Assembly (NCBI RefSeq): GCF_003946335.1
Contig: NZ_RHNX01000001.1
Coordinates: 62,001-126,000 of the forward strand
Direction of reading: 5' to 3'
Length of the DNA: 64,000 nt
Source: Levilactobacillus fujinensis
GTDB taxonomy: Bacteria > Bacillota > Bacilli > Lactobacillales > Lactobacillaceae
Shown piece after piece: positions 37,092 through 45,779 of the stretch (within the stretch, counting starts at the first letter, position 1; every line of letters begins with the position of its first letter). The notes beneath the pieces are model-generated. The model was not told where the DNA came from. It saw only the letters and a program-made list of their open reading frames with translations, and searched no databases. A program made the translations under genes and the position numbers.

Positions 37092-38476
37092 GAGCGATCA
37101 TTATCCGCCACTGTCGTTTGTTCACTAGCCATCCGGAGTTTTCCGAGCACCAATCCCAGGGTAAAGCCCACAAGTGTTGGCACTAACCAGCCAAGACCAA
37201 GACTGGCAAAGGGAATCACCTGATGGTATAACGCCAGTGCCGCGTGAACCGGTGCCAATTGCGTGACGACTTGTGGTGCGCTATTTAACATGTCCAAAAC
37301 CGCTGGAATCCCGGTAAAGGCAATCGTCATTTTATAGACAATGCCGGCGTATGGCCGTTTGGCAACAGTCAGAGCGGATAAAATCAGCGCTAAGGAAAGC
37401 GGATAAAGCAGCATCAGCACGGGTAAGGACCAAGCAATGATCGTGTCTAAACCAGCGTTAGCGACTAGAAAAGAAATAAACGTCGTCGTCCGTAGCCAAG
37501 CTAGGTAGCTGATTTTGGGAAAGAGTTTGTGGAAGTCTTGGGCAAACGAGGTGACTAATCCCAATGCCGTGGTAAAGACCCCCAGCGTAACCAAGACACC
37601 CAAGAAGAGCGTGCCGAAATTACTAAAGTAGTGACCGACAATGGCTGACAGGGCGACCGCGCCGTTATCTGACAGCTTCATCTGACTGCGGCTAAAGGCA
37701 CCAAGCAACACCAGTCCAAAGTAGATCAGGATTTCCAAGACAATGCTCAGCGTCCCGGCCCTTGCCGTTAATCTTGTCAATTCGCGGTCATGGTAGCCCA
37801 GTCCCCGTACAGCGTGAACAAAGGTCACACTCAATGCGAGTAATGCAACAGCATCGACGGTGTTGTACCCCTCAAGGAAACCACTGATGGTCGCATTGGT
37901 TTGGTAGGCCGTGGTTGCCACATGATTCAGACTCCCCATGGGATTGAAAAATGCCACCACGAAGATAACTACCAACATGGCCAGGAAGAACGCGTTAAGG
38001 TACTTACCCACGATCTTGATCAAGTTGTTTTGGTGCGTCGCCAGCAGGTACGCTGCACCGAAGAACAATCCAGTAAAGAGCAACATACCTACGGTCGAAA
38101 AACGCTGTGGTAAGAATGGCTGCACGGCCATTTCGTAAGCCGTAGCGGCGGTCCGCGGCGTCCCAAAGAACGGGCCAATCGTCAAATGAACTAAGATCAA
38201 GAAGAGTGCCGCATAACGTCGGCCCACCGGCTTGGCCAGGTCAAATAGCCCATCGCTCTTGGTGATAACAACGGCGAGAATCGCGAGTAAGGGAAACAGT
38301 GAACCAGAGATAGCAAAGCCTAAGGCGGCCGTGAACCAGTGACTCCCAGCCAATTGTCCTAAATGAACGGGGAAAATCAGGTTGCCAGAACCAAAAAACA
38401 TGCCAAAAATTAATGAGCTCACCACGAGTAATTGTCCCAAATTTTGGTGCGATTTGCCGGCTACAGTTTTATCCAT
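37088..38476 (-). CDS. brnQ: branched-chain amino acid transporter
   Basis: 462-residue LIVCS-family cation symporter for Leu/Ile/Val, about 12 membrane segments, opening with LLVVSSLIFGMFFGSGNLIF, the family signature. The ATG at 38476 follows GGAGG; the open frame continues upstream into the T-box only by chance. Ile-specific T-box control means it is made when isoleucyl-tRNA is short, as expected in an auxotrophic lactobacillus. Confidence 0.95.
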   Translation of the reverse strand: MDKTVAGKSHQNLGQLLVVSSLIFGMFFGSGNLIFPVHLGQLAGSHWFTAALGFAISGSLFPLLAILAVVITKSDGLFDLAKPVGRRYAALFLILVHLTIGPFFGTPRTAATAYEMAVQPFLPQRFSTVGMLLFTGLFFGAAYLLATHQNNLIKIVGKYLNAFFLAMLVVIFVVAFFNPMGSLNHVATTAYQTNATISGFLEGYNTVDAVALLALSVTFVHAVRGLGYHDRELTRLTARAGTLSIVLEILIYFGLVLLGAFSRSQMKLSDNGAVALSAIVGHYFSNFGTLFLGVLVTLGVFTTALGLVTSFAQDFHKLFPKISYLAWLRTTTFISFLVANAGLDTIIAWSLPVLMLLYPLSLALILSALTVAKRPYAGIVYKMTIAFTGIPAVLDMLNSAPQVVTQLAPVHAALALYHQVIPFASLGLGWLVPTLVGFTLGLVLGKLRMASEQTTVADNDRS

Positions 38477-38514
38477 TTTGATTCCTCCACAACTTTTTAT
38501 TTTTACCCAGAACG

Positions 38515-38765
38515 TCAAAAAGAGCCCCTTCCCATACGGGAAAAGGGCTCTACAAGTAGAACGGTACCACCTTTTTGTGACGTAACACGCCACACTCATC
38601 ACGGACTAACATCCGCTAGCCAGATAATGGTGGCCACCACGATAACCTACATATCGGTACCGAACTCGGAAATGATTTTCACACACGCTAGACGGCCACT
38701 TTCCACTTACCGTGACTCACTACGCATCGCGACGTATGCTACTTTTTTCCTCAACGTTTTAAAAG
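38515..38765 (-). promoter_or_regulatory. T-box riboswitch controlling brnQ, Ile specifier
   Basis: On the minus strand: T-box core AAGGTGGTACCG (about 38562-38573) and terminator AGAGCCCTTTTCCC/GGGAAGGGGCTCT with a T run (38517-38552). The Stem I specifier context is GTGAAAATCA, giving ATC (38676-38674), an isoleucine codon followed by the usual A. Confidence 0.93.
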
Positions 38766-38934
38766 TATTGTCATGATTATAGGCGTCGCTCTGTGAAAAA
38801 TCAATGGATAATTTAATTGTTTTCTCATTATCGGTAAATGCCATATTTGATGTGGATCGATGACTTAGTTGACTTGTTATTAGAATTATAGCCGCTTTTT
38901 TAATAAATAGCGGGTCTGAAGCCACCACTAATTT

Positions 38935-39002
38935 AAAAATAGTCGTTTTTTCGATTAATAGGCCATCAAGATTGTCTACTAATCAAAAAATCGGCTATTT
39001 TT
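38935..39002. repeat. 29-bp imperfect inverted repeat
   Basis: The arms run 38935-38963 and 38974-39002 around a 10-base loop and pair at 23 of 29 positions, most mismatches being G-U compatible. The ends are AAAAATAG and CTATTTTT. It lies between rarA and the brnQ leader, too large and AT-rich to be an ordinary terminator. Confidence 0.7.
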
Positions 39003-39055
39003 CAATAAACAGTTCAGCTTTACGGTACATAATCCAAAACTGTACTGATTTTGGA

Positions 39056-40378
39056 TCAGTCTTTCGTCTCATGCTCTTTTCGCCACTTCTTCACATAATC
39101 TAAGCGCTTCTTAAACAAGTCCTCGCGCCCCTGATTGGTAGGCTGATAATACTCATGACCTACGAGTGAATCCGGCAACGTCTGCATGGTCGTCAACTTA
39201 TCCTTGGTATCGTGCGCGTATTGATAGTCCTTACCATAATCCAGGTCTTTCATCAGTTTAGTCGGTGCGTTACGAATCTGCAGTGGCACCGGCTCGTCAC
39301 GCGTTTTCTGGACGTCCTTCTTCGCCGCTAAACGGGCCTTATAAATGGCATTGGACTTCGGTGCCAAAGCTAAATAGGTTACGGCTTCCGTTAAATGAAC
39401 GTCACACTCCGGCATCCCCAAAAACTGGCAGGCCTGAAAGACATTCACGGCAACGTTGAGGGCGTTGGTATCGGCTAAGCCAATATCTTCGCTAGCAAAC
39501 CGCACGAGCCGCCGCGCAATGTACAACGGGTCTTCACCACCCTCTAACATTCGTGACAACCAATAGATGGCAGCGTCCGGGTCACTGTTCCGCATTGATT
39601 TATGGAGCGCAGAAATGATGTTGTAATGCTCCTCACCGGATTTATCATAGAGCACAAATTTCTTCGTAATCAACTGCTTCAGGTCGTTCATATCGACCGT
39701 CACTTGATCACCCTGCTTGTCGCCATTGAGCACAGCCATCTCCAGCGTGTTCAAGGCGGTGCGGGCATCCCCATTGGCAAATTCTGCGATGGCTCGTAGC
39801 TCGTCATCACCAATTTTAACGTTGCCTTTAAACCCCTCCGAACTGGCTAGCGCATTGGTCAGAAGTTGTTCAATGTCGGTCGTCTCCAACGATTTTAACA
39901 CGAATACTTTACACCGCGAGAGTAGCGCCGAATTGATTTCAAACGAAGGGTTCTCAGTAGTCGCCCCAATCAAAACGATACTTCCCCGTTCGACGTACGG
40001 CAGGAAAGCATCCTGTTGTGCCTTATTGAAGCGGTGGATTTCATCGACGAACACGATGGTCTTCTCACCGACCGCTAAGTCGTTACCCGCCTGTTTCATA
40101 ATCTTCTTAATTTGACTGATACTACTGTCGACCGCACTGAACCGCAGAAACTTGGCCTGCGTTTGCCGAGCAATGATTTCGGCCAATGTCGTCTTCCCCA
40201 CACCGGGTGGCCCCCAGAAAATCATCGACGAGACTTGGTCATTTTCAATCAACTCACGGAGAATCTTGCCGGGACCCAACAGGTGTGTCTGTCCGACGAA
40301 TTCCGCTAACGTCCGTGGCCGCACCCGACTGGCTAGCGGCGTATTCTGTTGGTTCGCAAATAACGATTCCTGCTCCAC
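39056..40378 (-). CDS. rarA: replication-associated recombination protein A (AAA+ ATPase)
   Basis: 440 residues, MgsA/WRNIP1 family, acts at stalled replication forks. Walker A GPPGVGKT at 56-63, Walker B FVDEIHRFNKAQQD near 107-120, and a C-terminal tetramerisation domain. I chose the GTG at 40378 because the product then opens MEQESLF...ASRVRPRTLAEFVGQ, as RarA proteins do; the frame extends 49 codons further into the downstream end of the DUF2075 gene region. Confidence 0.94.
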   Translation of the reverse strand: MEQESLFANQQNTPLASRVRPRTLAEFVGQTHLLGPGKILRELIENDQVSSMIFWGPPGVGKTTLAEIIARQTQAKFLRFSAVDSSISQIKKIMKQAGNDLAVGEKTIVFVDEIHRFNKAQQDAFLPYVERGSIVLIGATTENPSFEINSALLSRCKVFVLKSLETTDIEQLLTNALASSEGFKGNVKIGDDELRAIAEFANGDARTALNTLEMAVLNGDKQGDQVTVDMNDLKQLITKKFVLYDKSGEEHYNIISALHKSMRNSDPDAAIYWLSRMLEGGEDPLYIARRLVRFASEDIGLADTNALNVAVNVFQACQFLGMPECDVHLTEAVTYLALAPKSNAIYKARLAAKKDVQKTRDEPVPLQIRNAPTKLMKDLDYGKDYQYAHDTKDKLTTMQTLPDSLVGHEYYQPTNQGREDLFKKRLDYVKKWRKEHETKD

Positions 40379-40460
40379 GAGGATCACCGTCCTTTTACCT
40401 TTAATGATAAGCTTGCCAGACAGAAAAGGCCAATGCTGGTAATCTGCATTGACCACTTTT

Positions 40461-42182
40461 CTAGCGACTTGCGTGTTGTAACGCGGACCGTAATTCATTG
40501 TCAACTGCGTAAATATAGAGTCCATTCACGCCTCGTGTCAACAAAACATTCAACTCATTTGGTAAGAGTTCATCGTCAACGTGTTGTTTCGTTCCGTCCG
40601 GCATGGTCCGATTACGTGTCGCATTGGTGTTCTCACTGGCCGTTGGGTCAAAAATAATTTTACCCTCACGATATTTGACCGAGGGACCGATAATAACCCC
40701 GCTGTAATTCAGATCAAATCCTTGAATCGTGTACGTTGACCCAACTTCGCCTAAAGTTTGATGTTGCTCAGCCCAAGCTAAATGCTTCGCCTGTCCCCGT
40801 TGATCAGTGGCTAGAGGCAATTGAAGATTCCATGGCAATGAAAAATCACCTACTGTGACCTTATCTAGGTGGTCATCTTTAAGCTTAAAGGGCCAATCAA
40901 ACGTTGCCAAAACTCGGGATAAACCATGCGATTCATCCTGTGCTCGCGCAACAATGGCCTGATACATCGTCTGGGGATCATCAAAAATCCGTAGATCATA
41001 CTGATCGTCCAGAGGAATCTTATCCACTACTCGCCGGTCAATCAAGCTATGTAGCCAGGTAGTCGTCGCTTCACTAGCATTCATGCGCAACTGTTGTTTG
41101 AACTTAATTAGATTACCCCGTTGCGCCGCTTTATTCTCCAGTTTCTGAATCTCACTGGCCGTTAAATAACCTTCCGTTTTCAACATCTGCTTAGCATCAA
41201 ATACCGCTACAGTCAGCTTCGCCCGTGCCATGATGTCCTGTAACTGATTTTGTCCGCGGTAGGATTGTTTCCCTTGTGTCCACAGCAAGTGGGCTTCATC
41301 AACCAGCACGACATCGACCGGTTCCCTTGGGTCGTGGTGATTGATAAAGGTTGTGGGCTTACTGACATTAGCGACCTTCATTCCCAGCTTTTCCGCAATG
41401 TTCTGATACACCTTGACCTGTTCATCGTGGTTGACCAGTAAGTAGATATTCGCTGTCTTAAAATCGGTATAGTTTAAGTCTTCTCCCAGCTGCCAAAGTT
41501 GATAGAACAGGGTGCTTAACAAGACCGTTTTCCCGGAACCGGCTTCCCCTTCAACTAAGATTAGTTGTTGCTTTTCTTGTGCTCGGAAAACGGCTTTGAT
41601 ACGCCGAAGAATTAGGTCGCGCGCATTGTCCTGCTCGCGCGTCAGCTCATGAAAGGGTGAGGCCTTGAACAGCGCGGAGTCGCGGACAACTGATTCGATT
41701 GGGAATAAATTGGGGTCAAACTGGTGTAGTTTACGCCAAATAGCAGAGAAAATCGCATCCTTTTCATCGACGGTGTAGTACTTATTCTGCTGATTTTCAC
41801 GCCGGTTATTTAGCTTCTTAACACTTTCCACTCCGGACATATAGAGCATCATGCTGTTTTCAATATCCAGCGTTAATGACTTATTGAAGTGAGGATGACC
41901 AATTACTAGAAGCTGAGAATCCGCGCTATTCGCCAGATACTGCCAGTCTTGGCGGTCATGCACATCATCATCCAAGTGCTGGCGGGTTCGTTGTTCAATA
42001 TCATTGGTTTCACCAACATACACCTGATACGCACGTGGTTTTTCTTGGTCGTAAACAATATAAACCGTTGGATACTCTAAAAGAAGTTCAACATGCTCGC
42101 CCTTAACCCTTTCCTTTATATCAGCCAGTCCTTGGTGACTAAAACCGACCTCTTCAATGACTGGCTTAGGTGATTTTGCCAT
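40461..42182 (-). CDS. GIY-YIG/DUF2075 fusion NTPase
   Basis: 573 residues. The N-terminal GIY-YIG-like nuclease domain (about 36-135) has YIVYD (41-45), YVGETN (55-60), Arg65 and Glu108 in LDIENSMML, then LNN. The following DUF2075 helicase-like NTPase has Walker A GEAGSGKT (212-219), Walker B VVLVDEAH (291-298) and a superfamily-1 motif VI-like LNVLLTRGVNGLYIY near 550. It is 12 bp downstream of the MazG-like gene and clearly in one operon. Nuclease-helicase proteins of this kind suggest nucleic-acid processing or defence; no function is established from the sequence. Confidence 0.85.
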   Translation of the reverse strand: MAKSPKPVIEEVGFSHQGLADIKERVKGEHVELLLEYPTVYIVYDQEKPRAYQVYVGETNDIEQRTRQHLDDDVHDRQDWQYLANSADSQLLVIGHPHFNKSLTLDIENSMMLYMSGVESVKKLNNRRENQQNKYYTVDEKDAIFSAIWRKLHQFDPNLFPIESVVRDSALFKASPFHELTREQDNARDLILRRIKAVFRAQEKQQLILVEGEAGSGKTVLLSTLFYQLWQLGEDLNYTDFKTANIYLLVNHDEQVKVYQNIAEKLGMKVANVSKPTTFINHHDPREPVDVVLVDEAHLLWTQGKQSYRGQNQLQDIMARAKLTVAVFDAKQMLKTEGYLTASEIQKLENKAAQRGNLIKFKQQLRMNASEATTTWLHSLIDRRVVDKIPLDDQYDLRIFDDPQTMYQAIVARAQDESHGLSRVLATFDWPFKLKDDHLDKVTVGDFSLPWNLQLPLATDQRGQAKHLAWAEQHQTLGEVGSTYTIQGFDLNYSGVIIGPSVKYREGKIIFDPTASENTNATRNRTMPDGTKQHVDDELLPNELNVLLTRGVNGLYIYAVDNELRSALQHASR

Positions 42183-42194
42183 CTCAAAGGCCCC

Positions 42195-42515
42195 CTAGTC
42201 CTGATCAAACTGCCAATGACGATGCACATTGATTTCGTGTTTCTGCTGAACCAATTCATTTGGTGTTACACCGAGCTGGTCACACATGTAATAAAGGTAC
42301 GTCAAAGCATCAGCCATTTCCAATTTAAGATTGGTCGTTTGCTTAGCTGAGAGGTTCTTCCGGTTATCTTGCCACAGAAAAATTTCATTAACTTCTGCAA
42401 CTTCAACTGACAATGCTCGGGCTAACGCTGGCAGCGTATGGTATTTTCCCCATCCCCGTTGGTCCCGAAAATCTCGTAGTTCCTGCATCACTTGCGAATA
42501 ATCTAAATCAGCCAT
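42195..42515 (-). CDS. MazG-like nucleotide pyrophosphohydrolase
   Basis: 106 residues, all-alpha NTP pyrophosphatase of the MazG/iMazG type. The metal-binding pattern is ExxE (EVAEVNE, about 37-43) then ExxD (EMADAL, about 67-72). GGAGGAG precedes the ATG. It would hydrolyse a nucleoside triphosphate to the monophosphate and PPi. First gene of the pair with the GIY-YIG/DUF2075 protein. Confidence 0.88.
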   Translation of the reverse strand: MADLDYSQVMQELRDFRDQRGWGKYHTLPALARALSVEVAEVNEIFLWQDNRKNLSAKQTTNLKLEMADALTYLYYMCDQLGVTPNELVQQKHEINVHRHWQFDQD

Positions 42516-42762
42516 CGTCTCACTCCTCCATTTCGTCCTAATTGCTTTAAATTATACCATTTAGTCCAATTGATTGGCCGACAAAGTTCGTCCTCAAGGA
42601 CTTTCAGATGCTGGACACATTACCGTTTGTTTAATCAATTAAATAACTATTAGACCAAGCGGATTATCCTGTCATCGCACCCGATTAGTCCTATGATTAT
42701 GACGATAATTCACGTAGTATGAAGATAGTATTTCCGTTTGAAAAACTAGGAGGTTATTGCTG

Positions 42763-43158
42763 ATGAAATATCTTTATCCAGCTCTCTTCACTCGTGAGTT
42801 AACCGGTCAAATCAATGTCACTTTTCCTGATTTACCACGCGTCTACGTCTCTGGTCAAGATATCGCTGACGCCCTTAGTTTGGCCCAGAATTCACTAACC
42901 GATTACCTATCATCTGTAAATGACATTCAGGACACGTTGCCACTGCCAACTGACCCGTTTTTAATTCCTCACAATGACAATCAGTTAGTTGTTCTAATTA
43001 CCGCTAATTCTAAGGCCTCCCATCATCTTGTAGCCAATCAGCAGGTCCAGATAACCGTGACCATTCCCAAGTACCTGGACGATCAGGCTATTACTGAACA
43101 TATTGACCTCTCATCTGTTTTAACAGCAGCATTAAAAACTAAACTCAACGTTCACTAA
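42763..43158 (+). CDS. HicB-family antitoxin-like protein without HicA
   Basis: 131 residues from the ATG at 42763 (AGGAGG 9 bases upstream). The N-terminal part, KYLYPALFTRELTGQINVTFPDLPRVYVSGQDIADALSLAQNSLTDYL, is the partial RNase-H fold of HicB antitoxins. The C-terminal part (about 80-131) has no clear DNA-binding motif. No hicA-like gene with a GSH motif lies beside it. The secreted GH20 gene follows 34 bp later and is probably co-transcribed. Confidence 0.75.
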   Translation: MKYLYPALFTRELTGQINVTFPDLPRVYVSGQDIADALSLAQNSLTDYLSSVNDIQDTLPLPTDPFLIPHNDNQLVVLITANSKASHHLVANQQVQITVTIPKYLDDQAITEHIDLSSVLTAALKTKLNVH

Positions 43159-43192
43159 AATCAGCAACTTGTCACTTTTGGAGGAATCCACC

Positions 43193-44278
43193 TTGTCAAA
43201 AAAGAAGCGCTCATTGCTAATCCGTCTCATTTTATGCCTCAGTTGCATCCTATTCTTACAAGTACCATTAACGGTAAATGCTGCTGTTCAGTCCTCACAA
43301 CTAAATCACCACCAGGGCCTCCTCATTGACCTCGGTCGACATCCCTTATCCGAGAGCGACCTCCAACAAGTTATCCAGGCAGCGGCTGACCAAAAGTTCA
43401 ATGACGTTGTCTTGCACCTTAGCGACAATGAGCATCTGAGCTTTCAGTCAACCTATCTGGGTAATTCAGCCTCAACCACGGTTCTCTCCAAACGAAGCTT
43501 GCGCCGCCTAGTCACCTTTGCCAACACTAAAAATATTCAGTTGGTACCGGACGTTGACGTTCCTTCACACGCCGGAGCCATCCTACGACAGTTAAAACGT
43601 AAGCATCCCCAAACCTACCGTACCGTGAAACTCGACAAACAAACCCTTGACTACACCAAAAAGCAATCCGTGGCTGTAGTTAACAAAATTTACCATGAAC
43701 TAGACACTATTTTCCAACATCAACCTTCACATGATTTTATTTTGGGTGCTGATGAGGTCCCTGGCAGTGCCGCTGCACATAAGGCACTTACTCGCTTCAT
43801 CAATCAAATCAACCGTGCTCAAAACAAACGTGGCTTTACTACAGCCATTTGGAATGATTCCCTGTACAAACACGAATTGCCCAAACTTGATAGTAACGTT
43901 GTCATCAATTACTGGTCGCAATCCGGCAATCATTCGGAAACTAAAGAATTAGCAACCCGACGTGTACAGCGAGTTTCCATCTCCAATTTAGTCGCCGCCA
44001 ACCGTAAAATTGTTAACGCAAACAGCTATGCCACTTACTATCAACTAAAGTATCTGGATAACACCAATGATAACCAATACTTTATTGACTATCTGCGCAA
44101 TCAATATCAGTCTAATCTATTCAATGAAATCGATGCACTGGGTCAAAATCAAAATCGAACTTTAGAATCTAGCGTGACGACAGATGGTACCTTAATTAGC
44201 CTGTGGGGCCACGACTCGGCAAACATCTCGATTCAGCAGATCACAGCCTTTATTCGTCAAATTGAAATTTATAACTAA
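43193..44278 (+). CDS. secreted GH20 beta-N-acetylhexosaminidase, dispersin-like
   Basis: 361 residues from a TTG 8 bases after GGAGG. A signal peptide (KKKRS, then LLIRLILCLSCILFLQVPL, cleavage near VNA) precedes a single TIM-barrel. GH20 landmarks: VLHLSDNEHL, LVPDVDVPSHAGAIL, the catalytic Asp-Glu pair in ILGADEVPGS (about D187/E188), AIWNDSLY and INYWSQ. Length and layout resemble dispersin B, which cuts poly-N-acetylglucosamine. No wall anchor is seen, so it is probably released. Substrate inferred. Confidence 0.85.
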   Translation: MSKKKRSLLIRLILCLSCILFLQVPLTVNAAVQSSQLNHHQGLLIDLGRHPLSESDLQQVIQAAADQKFNDVVLHLSDNEHLSFQSTYLGNSASTTVLSKRSLRRLVTFANTKNIQLVPDVDVPSHAGAILRQLKRKHPQTYRTVKLDKQTLDYTKKQSVAVVNKIYHELDTIFQHQPSHDFILGADEVPGSAAAHKALTRFINQINRAQNKRGFTTAIWNDSLYKHELPKLDSNVVINYWSQSGNHSETKELATRRVQRVSISNLVAANRKIVNANSYATYYQLKYLDNTNDNQYFIDYLRNQYQSNLFNEIDALGQNQNRTLESSVTTDGTLISLWGHDSANISIQQITAFIRQIEIYN

Positions 44279-44594
44279 TTTTTGGCTACTTCACCACATT
44301 CAAAACCAATTCCCACTCTTTAGCAGGCCCAAAAAGTGCCCCCGCAATGACGTCTTCGTATTCATCCGAATTCATTTATTCACTACCATAAGGCATAACT
44401 GCCTGCAGACTTTACTCAGCAACTCGCCAGTCCCAACCCATTATTTACGCTTTACTACTGAATATCTATTTAACTAATCTCGAAAGTAACTTCATCCGCA
44501 ATTGCCCCGCTAATTCCGCATATCGTTCCCACCCATTCCTCCCTTTGCGTTATAATACTTACAAGTCGCACATCTATTCGGGGAGGCAACAAAA

Positions 44595-45398
44595 TTGCTA
44601 AAATTTCACATTAAAAGCATCCTGGGTCTACTGGCAATCACCACCCTTGGGGTAACCGCACTGCCAATGACTGCCAACGCATCAGGTTCTTATTTGAGTA
44701 TGGGCCAATATCACTATGTTCGTACCAAAAAGGACATGTACGTTGGTATCTATCAAAAACACGGCAACACTTACAAACCGCTCTTAAAGAAAAAGGGCTC
44801 ACTGCTACGCGTTGCCGGCATCACCCAGAAGTCGAGCAACGGTCCCATTATGGCTTCCTTTACGTCAGGGGCCGTTCACTACAATCGTCTCAAACAGCTA
44901 AAGTTCACTGATAACTCAACGATTCCCTTAACCAAGGCCAATTTCAAAAAGGTGACTTTACAGGCGCCGATTCGGGGAAGTGTCTTACGCGCTGGCTCTG
45001 GCTTTAAGATGGACAGTCACGGTAACTTTGGTAATGGATCAGCCTTCTACTTAACCTTAGATAATTACCTGCAATACTATAGCAAATCGGCCATGGTCAA
45101 GTACGATGCGGGCGGCACCATGGTCATCGATGGCGGTCATCAAATAGATAATTTTAAGCCGACCGCCTCAGCCAAGATGACAAAAACCACGGTTAAGGGG
45201 AACACCACCACGGTACAATACAGCACCCCCATTAAAGGCATTCCTGGTAAAAAGCTTAGCGCCCATAAATACCAGATTAAGATTACCGACCTCAAGACCA
45301 AGGGCAACAAATCGTTTGGGGAAAGCTATGGTAGTAGTTGGGATAACTACACCATTAATAGCAAGCCTTACTTCTCGGGCATGATCTATGATTATTAA
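44595..45398 (+). CDS. secreted protein of unknown function
   Basis: 267 residues from a TTG 8 bases after GGGGAGG; a promoter -10 TATAAT is visible near 44561. A signal peptide (KFHIKSILGLLAITTLGVTA, cleavage after ANA about residue 29) is followed by a beta-rich, Lys/Gly/Thr-rich mature protein with YHYVRTKKDMYVGIYQKHG and MVIDGGHQIDNF. I do not recognise the family. The preceding gap 44279-44560 contains nothing else visible. Confidence 0.8.
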   Translation: MLKFHIKSILGLLAITTLGVTALPMTANASGSYLSMGQYHYVRTKKDMYVGIYQKHGNTYKPLLKKKGSLLRVAGITQKSSNGPIMASFTSGAVHYNRLKQLKFTDNSTIPLTKANFKKVTLQAPIRGSVLRAGSGFKMDSHGNFGNGSAFYLTLDNYLQYYSKSAMVKYDAGGTMVIDGGHQIDNFKPTASAKMTKTTVKGNTTTVQYSTPIKGIPGKKLSAHKYQIKITDLKTKGNKSFGESYGSSWDNYTINSKPYFSGMIYDY

Positions 45399-45426
45399 AT
45401 AAATGCAGCCGTTTAAACCATGTAAA

Positions 45427-45461
45427 ACAAAAGACGCCCGTAAAAGGCGTCTTTTATTTTA
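45427..45461. terminator. bidirectional terminator
   Basis: AAAAGACGCC CGTAAAA GGCGTCTTTT between convergent genes. Confidence 0.9.
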
Positions 45462-45468
45462 CATAACT

Positions 45469-45777
45469 TTACTTATCCGGAATCGCCATCTCAAGTAGCG
45501 CACTACTATAAGATTTCCCGTGTCGATCAATATTTAAGGAATGGGTCACCCCACCACCCAGTGCATTTTCAATCACAAAGTTCAGTGCGGGTACCTTAAA
45601 GAATTCGTAACGGGTAACCTTGATTGGTCCCAATGGCGCAAACCACTTCGCCACCGCTTCATCGGTTACATACTTTTTAATTAAGGCAAAGTCCGCTTCC
45701 TTATAAGGAATGAGTGAGATAGTTGACGTATTCCCCTTGTCACCAGTCCGCGAGTGCGCAATATCATATAATTTCAT
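45469..45777 (-). CDS. AtuA C-terminal-domain protein
   Basis: 102 residues (MKLYDIAHSRTGDKGNTSTISL), the small module that in many AtuA proteins is fused at the C-terminus and here is a separate gene. The ATG at 45777 begins just after the AtuA stop (TGA, 45782-45780); a GTG at 45783 is an alternative that would overlap it. It should form a complex with the partner AtuA protein. Reaction unknown. Confidence 0.85.
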   Translation of the reverse strand: MKLYDIAHSRTGDKGNTSTISLIPYKEADFALIKKYVTDEAVAKWFAPLGPIKVTRYEFFKVPALNFVIENALGGGVTHSLNIDRHGKSYSSALLEMAIPDK

Positions 45778-45779
45778 GA

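Noticed and set aside
38477-38602. N-terminal extension of BrnQ
   Set aside because: The segment is the T-box leader, not coding.
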